A stretch of 64,000 nt of DNA from CAZGCA01 sp964524145 (GCA_964524145.1 CAZGCA010000004.1:50297-114296); one strand, 5' to 3'. Counted from the first letter of the stretch, positions 52,880 through 62,416 are shown. Notes: generated by a model not told the origin, from the sequence alone. Translations and numbers: made by a program.

Positions 52880-54507
52880 GAGTTCCCGGAACGACCGCCA
52901 CGCGTTACCTCCTCGCCGCGCTGGCGCTCAGTTGCTTCCTGTTTCTGATAAACCTCGGCGGCACGGACCTCTGGGCGCCGGACGAACCGCGTTACGCCCA
53001 AGTCTCCAAGGAGATGATCGACTCCGGCGAATACATCCTGCCCCATCTCAACAACCAGGTCTATTCCGAGAAACCTCCCCTCTTTTTCTGGGCGATAGTG
53101 CTGACATCGAAGGTCACGGGCACCGTTGACTCGTTCTCGGCACGGTTCCCCGCCGCGGTTGCGGGCATCGCAACCGTTGCCTTATGCTTCTTGCTGGCAC
53201 GCAGGATGTTCGACCCGGTGACAGCACTCCTTGCAGCAGTGATCCTGGCAACCAACGCCGAGTTTTTGTGGAGGTCGCGCAGCGCCCAGATCGACACCAC
53301 CCTCACGTTGTGCACCACGGCAGCGATCGTCGCGTTCTACTTCTGGCTGAACGACCGGGATGGACGGCGCTGGCCGAAGCTCGTGGCGTTCTACCTGTTC
53401 ACCGTGCTCGCCGTCCTCACAAAAGGGCCGGTAGGCGTCATCATCCCGTTCCTTGTCGCGCTCTCGTTCCTGTTTATCACCCGCGACAGGGAAGGACGGC
53501 GCGCGATGCACCCGATCATAGGGCTTGTCGCGGGCCTGGCGCTTGTGCTCATCTGGCTCGTGCCGGCATACTTACGCGGACAGGGGGAGTACGCCTCCAC
53601 CAGCATACTGCTTAAACAGACCATCGGGAGGTTCTTCGGGGGCTACACCCACGGGCGACCCATCTACTACTTCTTCTACAAGTTGCCCGGCGCGCTCATG
53701 CCGTGGGCGCTGTTCCTCCCGCTCGCAATAGCGCGCGGAACAAAGAAGGCAAACCGGTCGCGCGACACGCTCTTTCTTGAAGTTTGGACGATCTCCGTCT
53801 TCATCTTTTTCACGTTGTGCAAAGGCAAACGGACACAGTATCTCGACCCGATCCTGCCTGCCATGGCCATCTACATGGCCAACGCTATCGTTGCCACGAT
53901 ACGAGAAAGCGGTTCCTTGCGCAGCACACGTCTCCTATCGTACCCGATATACATCGTCGGCGGCGCGATGATCGTCTTCGGCGTCGGCGGCCCGCTCGTG
54001 CTTCTATCCCCGGTGCGCGAGTACGTTGAGCCTGCGCCGGTGTTTCTCTATAGCCTCGCGTTCGTTGTCACGGGCGCAGCGATCCTGTTCAGCGCACGGA
54101 AAAACCTGCCGGTGCGCACGTTCGCCTCAATAACAGCCGTGGCTGTCGTCGCGACAGCGCTGATGGCGTTTTACACCAACCCGCGGATTAACCAGGCGAA
54201 ATCCGTCCGCGGGTTCTGCAAACCTGTCGCCGACTACATTGCCGACCGTCCCGCAAGACTCATCTTCTACGACCTGTTCCGGGCACAGTTCATCTTCTAT
54301 TCAGGGACGTTTGGCGAGATTGCCGAAACCCCACAAGATGTGCTCGACGCGGGAGAGGGCAACGAGAAGGTGTTTTTCATCATGAACGAAGAACATCTCG
54401 ACACGTTCAAAGCCCTGCCGGAGTTTGACCGGACGTTCAAGCTGGTCCACGCCCGCTACATCGGCCACCGTCCGCTCGTGCTTTTCACCAACAGCCCGGA
54501 AACGTGA
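52876..54507 (+). CDS. ArnT/PMT-like membrane glycosyltransferase
   Basis: 543 residues from ATG 52876, overlapping the previous stop as ATGA; an in-frame start at 52603 would cover most of the preceding gene. GT-C type: about a dozen hydrophobic helices, the motif GTDLWAPDEPRYAQVSKEM in the first extracellular loop (catalytic Asp-Glu pair), and SEKPPLFFW. These proteins transfer a sugar from a polyprenyl-phosphate donor to lipid A or a wall polymer. With the two preceding genes it forms a lipid-linked sugar transfer operon. Confidence 0.9.
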   Translation: MRVPGTTATRYLLAALALSCFLFLINLGGTDLWAPDEPRYAQVSKEMIDSGEYILPHLNNQVYSEKPPLFFWAIVLTSKVTGTVDSFSARFPAAVAGIATVALCFLLARRMFDPVTALLAAVILATNAEFLWRSRSAQIDTTLTLCTTAAIVAFYFWLNDRDGRRWPKLVAFYLFTVLAVLTKGPVGVIIPFLVALSFLFITRDREGRRAMHPIIGLVAGLALVLIWLVPAYLRGQGEYASTSILLKQTIGRFFGGYTHGRPIYYFFYKLPGALMPWALFLPLAIARGTKKANRSRDTLFLEVWTISVFIFFTLCKGKRTQYLDPILPAMAIYMANAIVATIRESGSLRSTRLLSYPIYIVGGAMIVFGVGGPLVLLSPVREYVEPAPVFLYSLAFVVTGAAILFSARKNLPVRTFASITAVAVVATALMAFYTNPRINQAKSVRGFCKPVADYIADRPARLIFYDLFRAQFIFYSGTFGEIAETPQDVLDAGEGNEKVFFIMNEEHLDTFKALPEFDRTFKLVHARYIGHRPLVLFTNSPET

Positions 54508-54565
54508 CCCGCGTGCTGAGCATCCGCCTGACATCATGAGCGCAGCGAAGGATCCGACTCATTTT

Positions 54566-54600
54566 CCCCGTTGCAATGCTCACCGGCAACGGGGTATACT
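54566..54600 (+). promoter_or_regulatory. inverted repeat overlapping a candidate promoter
   Basis: CCCCGTTGC at 54566-54574 and GCAACGGGG at 54586-54594 pair perfectly. TTGCAA at 54571-54576 and TATACT at 54595-54600, 18 bp apart, fit a promoter for the prepilin gene at 54652, so the hairpin covers the -35 and the spacer. It could be an operator or a terminator of the preceding operon. Confidence 0.5.
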
Positions 54601-54651
54601 AATCGACGCACGGGTACGAGCAGCGTGTATATATGGAGCGTCGAGACCGCT

Positions 54652-55278
54652 ATGAGACGTCGTAACGGCTTCAGCATGGTTGAGCTGCTCATCGTTATCG
54701 CCATCATACTGATCATTGCCGGCATGTACATGGGCGTGCTGAGCCGCGCTCGCTCGAAAGCCATGCAGGTGGTCGCCGTCGAGGCCGCTCGCCAGAGCTA
54801 CATCGGCAAACTCGCCAAAGGCGCCAACATCGCACGTCCTCAACGGGAAACCTACGGCCGCGGCGAATGCCGCCGCGCGTACCGCCAGACGCTTCAGACA
54901 GGGTCCGGCGACGCGCTCGTGACCGAACTCCTCTACGAGGTACGGACCGAAGCGGAGTTCCGCGCGTATTGGCATACGCTTATCAACCCCGACGCATCCG
55001 GATCGCTCGAGTTTGAGCGAGGCGCGCTCGTTGCCCGCGACGAAGACGGCAACGAACACGTGCTCGGGCCGCTCGAGTTGGACCGCACGCGAGGCAAGAG
55101 CTTTCCCATCGGCTGGGAGTTCCTCTCGTCCGACATGTCCGAGATGAGTTCAGGCAGCATCGGTGCTAACGTCATGTACAGCGACGGCCACGTCGAATAC
55201 ATCGCCTACCCCGGCAGATACCCCGTCTGCTCGACCGTCGCCGCCCTCTCCCACCGCTTCGTCCAAGCCTCCTCCTAA
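54652..55278 (+). CDS. prepilin-like protein
   Basis: 208 residues from ATG 54652, chosen since the leader is then MRRRNGFSMVELLIVIAIIL with the Gly-Phe cleavage site and Glu at mature position 5. The C-terminal H-X9-DG-type motif is ANVMYSDGHVEYIAYP. Unlike the others it lacks the RAREAARRASCANNLKQ segment, having RARSKAMQVVAVEAARQ instead, so it forms a separate branch of this family. A surface-fibre or secretion role is presumed. Confidence 0.85.
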   Translation: MRRRNGFSMVELLIVIAIILIIAGMYMGVLSRARSKAMQVVAVEAARQSYIGKLAKGANIARPQRETYGRGECRRAYRQTLQTGSGDALVTELLYEVRTEAEFRAYWHTLINPDASGSLEFERGALVARDEDGNEHVLGPLELDRTRGKSFPIGWEFLSSDMSEMSSGSIGANVMYSDGHVEYIAYPGRYPVCSTVAALSHRFVQASS

Positions 55279-55329
55279 TCGCGGAGTTGCTCAGTCTCCC
55301 GTCCCCTGTGAGGTTCAAACTGCAGCGCA

Positions 55330-57228
55330 TCATCTGAATTGCGGGATGATGATGCCTCGTATGATGATGCGCTGGCAGAATATGAACACGAGCAGTGTTG
55401 GTATGCCCGCCAGGGTCAACGCAGCCATCTGCAGGGCCGGACCCGCGGTGTTCCCGAATTGTTGCAGCCAGACCATCAGCGTCCACATCCGCTCGTCCTG
55501 GCACACAATGAACGCCCACATGAACCCGCCGTAGGCAGCATTGAATGCGGTGAGTGCGACGACGGCGAATATGGGTTTGCTGAGCGGAACCACGACGTTG
55601 CGGAACGTCCAGAAGCTCGATGCGCCTTCCATGGTCCCGATCTCAAACAGCTCGGAGGGCAGCCCGTCAAAAAAGCCTTTCAGAATGAATATGAAGAACC
55701 CGTTCGCCGCGCCCGGGAGAATAAGCGCCCAGTACGTGTTGAGCAGGCCGAGCTGTTTGATAAGCAGGAAGTTGGGGACCATGCCGACCGCCGCGGGAAA
55801 CGCCATCGTTCCAAGTAGGAAGATAAGGATCTTATATGTGTACGTCAGCCTGAACCGCGAGAGAGCGTAGGCAGCGAACGGATTGACCGTGAGCTGCACG
55901 AGGAGCGTGCCAAGAACGAGCACGAACGTGTTGAAGAACGCTCTGCCGCGCGTCATCATGTACCGGATCACCAGCTTGTAGTTGCGGAACAAAAAGTACC
56001 ATCTCAGTCGCCACCTGTCCCGCCGTACCTCGAGCAGATCGGCCACAACGCACGGCGGCTCCACCTCGTTGAACGAGCTGTACGCGGTTTTGTAGGCTCT
56101 GCTCACGTTTTCTATCCCGCCATACTTCTCATCGAGCCACCGGCGGTAGAGGTTCTCGCCGTTCTGGATGGTGAGCGCGCCGGCAGGACATCGGTACCTG
56201 GCGAAGTTCCTCCACAGCCGTCTCATCCCCTTGTGTGCCGGCGCGGCTGTGCGGAAGGGCACCTCGTCGAACGCGGCAAAACTCGTTCCGTACGCCTCGT
56301 TGAACTCGACGATGCTCCTGAACGATTCTCGAAGATAGGTCCGGAACTCCCGTTCGCCGCCGGTGAGCTGGACAAGGTTGAGCGGCGCTTTCGTGCGAAG
56401 GAACGCTTCCCAATCCGCCGCCTCGGCGGGGTTTGACGGCATCGACTCCGGCAGTTGAATCTCGTACTTGTCGGTGTAGTCGGTTCCCCACGCCTTGTTG
56501 ATCCTTTCGATATTGGTGTACCGGCCCGTCAACCAGCTCTGGTATATTCCGTCGCCCAGGAGGACCATATGGAAGCGGACCGGCAGGGAGCGCCGAAACC
56601 TGTCCCAGTCGCGCCACTTGACAGCCTGCGGGCTCTGTTCTGTCTCTCCCGAAGTTCCCGCCAACGGCGGCATCACGAGATCGAACCCTTCGTTGCTTTC
56701 GGAATACGCCGCGTTGACCGCCTGCACGGAGCGATAGGTTCGCTTTAGGAACTTGCGGTAGTGGACAAGAATCTCGGTCTCCGGGTACCAAGTGTATTCC
56801 CCGTAAAAGCATGTGGTCTTGTACTTCCAGGGCAGTTGGGTCTTAAACTCGTCCCAGTCGGCGACCTTTTCGGAGACTCCGGGCTCGGCGAGACGCCGAT
56901 CGGCTTCGTAGCGGACCTTCTCCGCCTCGGGCTTGAAGATGTACTGATACAGTTGGTGAAAGAGCACCTTGTATCGCCCTTCCCACTGATCCCACTCGGC
57001 GTATTTCTCCTCGATGTACTTCGAGATGAGTGTGTCCTCGTCGAAGAGAAATCGGGGCACGACGCTCAGCTCGCGCATGTCGGAGTAGAATGACGCGGTC
57101 GAACCGGTCAGCATCAACATGAACGGCACTACCATAAGCACTGAGCCAGCGGTGAGGACGAAGTAGATCGACCAAATGGTGGCCCGGACCTTCCCGGCCT
57201 TTCTGCCCACTGTCGGGATTATCGGCAC
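55330..57228 (-). CDS. sugar ABC transporter permease (MalG-like) with large repeat insert
   Basis: 632 residues, ATG 57228. The first membrane helix is at about residues 18-41. The next true membrane helix starts near 430, followed by a normal permease core with the EAA-type cytoplasmic motif (EIGTMEGASSFWTFRNVVVP) near 526. Between them, residues 124-392 contain four tandem repeats of about 68 residues, each with a W..F....P element and a YRRWLDEKYGGIENVSRAYK-like element. Ordinary MalG-type permeases have about 280 residues, so the insert more than doubles the size. It would lie outside the membrane on the solute side. The gene follows the binding protein/permease fusion, 36 bp away. Confidence 0.85.
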   Translation of the reverse strand: MPIIPTVGRKAGKVRATIWSIYFVLTAGSVLMVVPFMLMLTGSTASFYSDMRELSVVPRFLFDEDTLISKYIEEKYAEWDQWEGRYKVLFHQLYQYIFKPEAEKVRYEADRRLAEPGVSEKVADWDEFKTQLPWKYKTTCFYGEYTWYPETEILVHYRKFLKRTYRSVQAVNAAYSESNEGFDLVMPPLAGTSGETEQSPQAVKWRDWDRFRRSLPVRFHMVLLGDGIYQSWLTGRYTNIERINKAWGTDYTDKYEIQLPESMPSNPAEAADWEAFLRTKAPLNLVQLTGGEREFRTYLRESFRSIVEFNEAYGTSFAAFDEVPFRTAAPAHKGMRRLWRNFARYRCPAGALTIQNGENLYRRWLDEKYGGIENVSRAYKTAYSSFNEVEPPCVVADLLEVRRDRWRLRWYFLFRNYKLVIRYMMTRGRAFFNTFVLVLGTLLVQLTVNPFAAYALSRFRLTYTYKILIFLLGTMAFPAAVGMVPNFLLIKQLGLLNTYWALILPGAANGFFIFILKGFFDGLPSELFEIGTMEGASSFWTFRNVVVPLSKPIFAVVALTAFNAAYGGFMWAFIVCQDERMWTLMVWLQQFGNTAGPALQMAALTLAGIPTLLVFIFCQRIIIRGIIIPQFR

Positions 57229-57264
57229 CGCGTTTCTCCCGTCGAGCGTACGGCGCAGCCCATT

Positions 57265-59757
57265 CTAATTCGCTCTCGTAAACTCGACACGTCTCAGCAC
57301 CTGCAGGTTTACCAACGTGAATCCCATCAGCACGGAACCCATTATCCACGCCATGGCGGTGGCGTAGCCGAATTTCAGGTACAGAAACGCGTTGTAGAAT
57401 ATCTCGAGCCCGATCGTGCGCGTGGCATTGAGCGGTCCTCCCTCCGTCATGATGAATATGTTTTGTGTTGCCTGAAATGCGCCGACAAACGCGCCGACAA
57501 AATTGATTATCACGAGCGGTTTCAAGTATGGAATAGTGATATGCCAGATCTTATGCACCATACCGGCATTGTCCAGTTCGGCCGCTTCGTAGACATCCTC
57601 CGGGATGCTCTTGAGCGCGGCGATGTAGATGAGACTTGCCGGCCCCGCGCCGCCCCAGATGCCGGGAATGATGAGGCAGACCATCGCCTGTTTAGGATCG
57701 TTCAGCCATGACTGGGCCGGGATTCCGAACCAGTCCAGCACCTTGTTGAGCACGCCCAGTTCGCCGGGTTGGAAGATCATTCCGCGCCACATAATTAATG
57801 CAACAACGGGCGCAACGACCGCCGGCAGGTAGTACAGTACCCTGTATACGTACTTCCCTCTGGGGACTTCTGTCAGGAGTATGGCAAGCAGGATAGGCAC
57901 GAAAAAACCCATCGCAAGCGTGAGGGAGACGTACTCGAGCGTGTTGCCGAGCACCTCCCAGAACAAAGGCTGCCCGAATGCATCGATGAAATTGTCAAGC
58001 CAAACAAACGTGTTCGCGCCGAACAGCCTGTAGTCGTAGAAGGCCATACCGAGACCGCGCACAAGGGGAACATATCCCCAGATGATCACCGACACGATCG
58101 CAGGAAGCAGGTATATCCAGGCTACCAGTTGTTGCCGGACTGCGGGCGGCTTGCCGGTCGGCGCTGGCGTGCGTCCGAGAATCATCGCAACCACCCTGCG
58201 GAAGATGACAATCATGAATACCACGGAGACGACCAGCACCGCAGCGGCCAGCAGGTTGCTCCGTATCCGTTCTTCCTTGGTGCGCGTTCCCAACAGCAGC
58301 TTATTCGCTCTGTTTGCGGCTTCGTGAAGTGCCTGGGCCGCGTCGACGTCCGGGCTCACCGTGAGCGCCTTTTCCAACGCAGTGGCCAGCTCGACCTGGC
58401 TGACATGTTGCCATCCCGACACGGACGGTTCGAGTCGAAGCCATGGATTCACCCTATCGTTAATGGAGCGGAACTGCTCGTCGATGTTTTCGTATTCCTC
58501 ACGGAACCCGAAACGAAGCAGGTAGGAAGGGTTCACGAGCCAGCCAAGATCGAGGTCGACGTTCATGCTCACGGAGTGCCGCATCGTGTCCTCGCTGTTG
58601 AGATACTTGATGTATTCCCATGCGGCCTCGTGTACCTTGGGATCGCTGCTCTGAGTGGTGATACCCCAGCAGGTTTCCAGATGGACATGAGCACGGCCCG
58701 CTTTGCCGGCAGGCAGCAGCGCCAATCCGACATTGGCGGGACTCATCCCATACTGAGGCTGCCCGTATGCAAGGTTGAGCCAGCGGCCGGGCTTGTCCAT
58801 GAACATCGCAATCTCGCCGTTGACGAACCGGATGAACAAGTTCTCCCTGGTGCCCGGCACGAGAGGGTCCACCGAGCCCGTGAACGCGGCTCCTTCGTAC
58901 TGCTCGCCGCCCTTCTCGAACTTCTCCCAGCACAACCTTTGAAGAAACTCGAGTGCTTCCACCCCCGGCTGCTCGTCGAACGCGCACCTCCATCCGTCGC
59001 CTTGTCGCCGCACCATCTCGCCGCCGTTCTGCCACACGAGACTCGCGAACTGGAATCCTGCCTGGCGACCGGTGGCAATACCGAACCCGTAGACGTCTTC
59101 GTGGGTCTGTCCACGCATCTGACCCGACTTCACCAGCACGTTGCGCCCCCGGAGAATCCTCGCGTACTCATACAGCTCTTCCCATGTCTGCGGCGGGTGG
59201 TTCGGATCAAGCCCCGCATCCGCAAACATGTCCTTGCGATACACAAGCACCAGCGCCCCGCCTTCCGGGAACGACGAGGCGACGTGCCCGTAGCTGCTCC
59301 TTATCTCGCCCATACCATGGAGGACGGGAACACCATAAACGTTCCCGTCAACCGTTGCAGCTTCGAGGAACTCGTCGCTCGTCTCGACCCAGGGATCGTA
59401 GTCTTTCAGGAACTCGTTCAGCGGGATGAGCAATCCCTGCTCGATGTATCCCGGAAGCTGGCGGGTTGTCAGGGCTATGACGTCCGGAGCAGTACCCGAC
59501 GCCATTGCCATAAACCGTCCCGCCTCTTGCTGACCGCCTCTGAAGGTCATGCTGCGGCCCGTGACGATGTCGAGTTCCGGGTGTTGCTGGACGAATCTGA
59601 GGAATATCTCGCGTGGGACTGTGGATTGGGGTGTACGAACGTCGGGAGGAAAATAGTTCCAGAGCTTGAGGCGTGTCTTCCCCTCCGCGACGGCAGGGGT
59701 CGCGAGAAGTGCGGTCATGAGTACCGCACTCAGCCGAGCTCTCGATCTCCGGCCCAC
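57265..59757 (-). CDS. fused solute-binding protein and ABC permease (MalF-like)
   Basis: About 830 residues from GTG 59757 (GGGAGGG 10 bases upstream; the frame is open to an upstream start at 59811). A signal peptide is followed by a family-1-type extracellular sugar-binding protein (KLWNYFPPDV, ASGTAPDVIALTTRQLPGYI, GEIAMFMDKPGRW) to about 500, a hydrophobic helix near 510-530, and then a full permease with LLPAIVSVIIWGYVPL and the EAA-type motif AAELDNAGMVHKIWHITIPY near 719. In usual systems these are separate proteins. The partner permease is next; no ATPase gene is near. Substrate is probably an oligosaccharide. Confidence 0.9.
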   Translation of the reverse strand: MGRRSRARLSAVLMTALLATPAVAEGKTRLKLWNYFPPDVRTPQSTVPREIFLRFVQQHPELDIVTGRSMTFRGGQQEAGRFMAMASGTAPDVIALTTRQLPGYIEQGLLIPLNEFLKDYDPWVETSDEFLEAATVDGNVYGVPVLHGMGEIRSSYGHVASSFPEGGALVLVYRKDMFADAGLDPNHPPQTWEELYEYARILRGRNVLVKSGQMRGQTHEDVYGFGIATGRQAGFQFASLVWQNGGEMVRRQGDGWRCAFDEQPGVEALEFLQRLCWEKFEKGGEQYEGAAFTGSVDPLVPGTRENLFIRFVNGEIAMFMDKPGRWLNLAYGQPQYGMSPANVGLALLPAGKAGRAHVHLETCWGITTQSSDPKVHEAAWEYIKYLNSEDTMRHSVSMNVDLDLGWLVNPSYLLRFGFREEYENIDEQFRSINDRVNPWLRLEPSVSGWQHVSQVELATALEKALTVSPDVDAAQALHEAANRANKLLLGTRTKEERIRSNLLAAAVLVVSVVFMIVIFRRVVAMILGRTPAPTGKPPAVRQQLVAWIYLLPAIVSVIIWGYVPLVRGLGMAFYDYRLFGANTFVWLDNFIDAFGQPLFWEVLGNTLEYVSLTLAMGFFVPILLAILLTEVPRGKYVYRVLYYLPAVVAPVVALIMWRGMIFQPGELGVLNKVLDWFGIPAQSWLNDPKQAMVCLIIPGIWGGAGPASLIYIAALKSIPEDVYEAAELDNAGMVHKIWHITIPYLKPLVIINFVGAFVGAFQATQNIFIMTEGGPLNATRTIGLEIFYNAFLYLKFGYATAMAWIMGSVLMGFTLVNLQVLRRVEFTRAN

Positions 59758-59882
59758 TATGCCGCCCTCCCAGGTTCGAATGGCAAGCCAAGTTCCGTAC
59801 GCGCGTCGCACCTTGGGCCCACGGAACGCGCAGCGGTACGTTACATCAGAATGCCTATAGCAAACGGCCTACGCCGTCAGAC

Positions 59883-61031
59883 TCATCTGGGCCATCTCTG
59901 CTCGATCGGGGGACACTCCGGGAACGCGGCGTGCGGTTCGGTCTGATACCAGTATGCTACCGAAGCGATATCATCCGCCAGAGGTTGAAACTTCCCGCCC
60001 GGCCACCATCCCAGCGCCTGGATCGTGACACGCAGATCCTTCTGGAACCGAATGGGGTCCATCACGTGCCAGCGATACACGCCATGCTTGGGCACTTCGC
60101 CGGGTTCCTTCCTCCAGAGAGGGTAGCCGAGAAAGGCTGTCGAGTACGTGTCCTGAAAACCCCATGCGCCGCCGAAATAGTCCTCGGTTCCCGTCCCGCA
60201 GATTGTAGGATACTCCTTGTCGCCGTCAATAAAGAACTTGATCTCTCCTTCGCCCCACCACCCGTTGGCGAGCTGGGTCCAGGCAAGGAATGTTCCCACA
60301 TAATGTCCCTGTCCTTTGACAGAGTCCAGGATGACATGCTCGGGTTTTTCGCGCTTGGTGACGCTTCGACGCCACTGTGCGTGGAAGTAAGCCGCGTGTT
60401 CGGGCACCTCTTCCAGCTCATATGAGATCTGGTAGAAGAACCCTCCAATATCTTCGAACCGTTCGTTCTCGATCGTTATCTTGCAGCTCTTGCGGAACGG
60501 CATCGGCCAGTAGCAGTTGAATCCGCCCGAAGGATTGACGGCGACCGGCAGGGAGTTCACCTTGTAGCGCAACGCGTGTCCGTTTGCGAAGAAATCGCCG
60601 AGTGGCACCTCGACAGATGGCGTATCCTCGCCGTCCCAGAAGAACCGGAGCACGCAATCGCGGTATGCCTTCGGATCAACCGTAATCCATATATGTGTGA
60701 TAGTACCGGGGCCGTCAATCTCCGCCAGCGTGGTTGTCGATTCTTTCGGCAGCGTGATGCACGGTCGGACTTTCCAGCCTTTGCCCAATTTGGAGGCCGG
60801 ATGGTTCGAATCAGGTGTCTCTTTCGCACCGCCACCGACTTCGCCGGTAGGGTTCTCTGCTGAGATCGAGCGGCTCTTCGCCTCAGATAGGAGCGGCAAA
60901 CCGCTCAGCCCAAAGTTGAGGTTCCTGACATCGTTCGACATGTTCGTGCCCTCCTCCGCCCAACTGGCGGTCGGCATTGCCAATAGTACAGCCAATATCA
61001 TATACCCTGCAACAATAGACGCTCTGTTCAT
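59883..61031 (-). CDS. DUF2961 / glycoside hydrolase family 172 protein
   Basis: 382 residues, ATG 61031, GGGAG upstream. Signal peptide (1-25), then DUF2961 features: GPGTITHIWITVD, DGEDTPSVEVPLGDFF, PMPFRKSCKITIEN, GEGEIKFFIDGD, and GTGTEDYFGGAWGF, with conserved Glu residues that in GH172 enzymes are catalytic. Family members act on fructofuranosides or arabinofuranosides. It lies next to the ABC genes in the same direction, 125 bp upstream of the fusion gene. Confidence 0.9.
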   Translation of the reverse strand: MNRASIVAGYMILAVLLAMPTASWAEEGTNMSNDVRNLNFGLSGLPLLSEAKSRSISAENPTGEVGGGAKETPDSNHPASKLGKGWKVRPCITLPKESTTTLAEIDGPGTITHIWITVDPKAYRDCVLRFFWDGEDTPSVEVPLGDFFANGHALRYKVNSLPVAVNPSGGFNCYWPMPFRKSCKITIENERFEDIGGFFYQISYELEEVPEHAAYFHAQWRRSVTKREKPEHVILDSVKGQGHYVGTFLAWTQLANGWWGEGEIKFFIDGDKEYPTICGTGTEDYFGGAWGFQDTYSTAFLGYPLWRKEPGEVPKHGVYRWHVMDPIRFQKDLRVTIQALGWWPGGKFQPLADDIASVAYWYQTEPHAAFPECPPIEQRWPR

Positions 61032-61245
61032 TGGAGGCTCCCACTCCTTTCATCAGACCGCAGCCCAAAGACGTCGCGTTTCAAAGCACGCGTCTATCAA
61101 GAATCGACCCATACTCTCTCGCCTCGCATCAATCAGAGTGAATATACACCAAGCGGCATGTGACGTCAACCGGCAACGTGCCGGAAGCGGAACAACTGTG
61201 CTTGTGCTGAGCCGGCTTATGTTGCTCGCGGAAAAGAGGCCATCC

Positions 61246-61275
61246 TTGACGCGTACAGGGAAGAATGAATAGAAT
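61246..61275 (+). promoter_or_regulatory. candidate promoter of the oxidoreductase gene
   Basis: TTGACG at 61246-61251 and TAGAAT at 61270-61275, 18 bp apart, in the 359-bp gap that also holds the start region of the divergent GH172 gene. The rest of the gap toward GH172 shows nothing clear. Confidence 0.45.
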
Positions 61276-61284
61276 GAGCAGGGT

Positions 61285-61307
61285 TTCCACATGGTTCGAA
61301 TGTGGAA
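61285..61307. promoter_or_regulatory. inverted repeat just after the promoter, operator-like
   Basis: TTCCACAT at 61285-61292 and ATGTGGAA at 61300-61307, with a 7-nt spacer, about 10 bp after the -10 box. A related GAATGTGGAAAG recurs at 61342-61353. Position suggests a repressor site. Confidence 0.45.
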
Positions 61308-61390
61308 TGACCTGATCTTGTTGCGGTAGTCGTGACAGGGGGAATGTGGAAAGTCTTATGACGCTTCCGGAGGAAAGGGGTTGATTACTC

Positions 61391-62308
61391 GTGAATGTGC
61401 GACAAGATGAAACGCTCAGGTTTGCCGTGGTCGGCTTTGACAGCGGTCACAGCACCGAGTTTACGTCGCGTTTGATTGGCACGAACCCGCAACAGAACCA
61501 GAACCTTGGGGAGGGCCAAGTCGTAGCCGCGTTTCCCGGAGGGAGCGGGATCGGTGAGTTCGACCAGATCGAACCGCGTAGCGAGGCGTTCAAGAGTTGG
61601 GGCGCGGCAGTTGTCGACAAACTGGAAGACCTTCTGGAGTTCGAGCTTGACGGTGCGCTGATCACGAGTATTGACGGCCGGGTACACCTCGAGCAGGCAA
61701 AACCGTTCATCGAGGCCGACATCCCAACGTTCATCGACAAGCCGATGACGTGCAGCCCTGCCGAGGCACGGAAGATTCGAGCGCTCGCCGAGCACAACAA
61801 CACGCCGGTATTCAGCTCTTCGAGCGTCAGGTTCGATGCAGCGGTCGTCGCGGCAGCCCAACACGGGAAGGCCATCGCAACCGTCGACGTCTACGGTCCG
61901 GCTCCTCTCGAGCCGACGAACCCGGGGCTCTACTGGTATGGCATCCATGCGGTCGAGATGCTGTACACGCTCATGGGGCCCGGCTGCCGGAAGCTCAGTT
62001 GTTGTTTCAGCGAGCCGACCGAAGTCGTCACCGCGGTCTGGAACGACGGGCGCATCGCCACGCTACGCGGGCTGCGCGTCGGCTGCTATGTTGGGGGAGC
62101 TCTCTGCAGTACCGCAGAAGGAGTGACACATATCGTTCCCGATATGGATACAATGTTCTTTGAGCTCGTGAAGAAGATTGCCTCGTTCTGGCGTACTGCC
62201 CAAGCACCTGTGGATCTCGCTGAGACTATCGAGATCATTGACTTTATTGACGCCGCGTTGAGATCCGTTCAACAAGGCGGCGAGTGGGTTACTCTGAACA
62301 CCGCTTGA
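61391..62308 (+). CDS. Gfo/Idh/MocA-like oxidoreductase
   Basis: 305 residues, GTG start 61391 with GGAGGAAAGGGG about 10-20 bases before. The Rossmann start is LRFAVVGFDSGHSTEFTSRL, lacking the usual GxGxxG and having GFDSGHS; FIDKPMTC matches the EKP-type motif that positions the nicotinamide, and YWYGIHAVEMLY fits the substrate-side His motif of the family. It likely oxidises or epimerises a sugar with NAD(P). It is divergent from GH172 and 242 bp before the regulator gene. Confidence 0.8.
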   Translation: MNVRQDETLRFAVVGFDSGHSTEFTSRLIGTNPQQNQNLGEGQVVAAFPGGSGIGEFDQIEPRSEAFKSWGAAVVDKLEDLLEFELDGALITSIDGRVHLEQAKPFIEADIPTFIDKPMTCSPAEARKIRALAEHNNTPVFSSSSVRFDAAVVAAAQHGKAIATVDVYGPAPLEPTNPGLYWYGIHAVEMLYTLMGPGCRKLSCCFSEPTEVVTAVWNDGRIATLRGLRVGCYVGGALCSTAEGVTHIVPDMDTMFFELVKKIASFWRTAQAPVDLAETIEIIDFIDAALRSVQQGGEWVTLNTA

Positions 62309-62371
62309 CCGCCGTAACCGCGACCATGTAACCTGCCAGCGAAACATCGCTCTGGCCCCCCGTATATTGTG

Positions 62372-62391
62372 CTACTGATATATATCAGTAG
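62372..62391. promoter_or_regulatory. 20-bp perfect palindrome, likely operator
   Basis: CTACTGATAT at 62372-62381 mirrored by ATATCAGTAG at 62382-62391. It lies about 54 bp upstream of the promoter of the regulator gene and 64 bp after the oxidoreductase gene. Confidence 0.6.
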
Positions 62392-62416
62392 GGATAGGCT
62401 AACTAATTGCAGTACA

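Noticed and set aside
58129..59946. 605-residue plus-strand open frame
   Set aside because: Antisense of the binding-protein/permease fusion, which has a signal peptide and family motifs.
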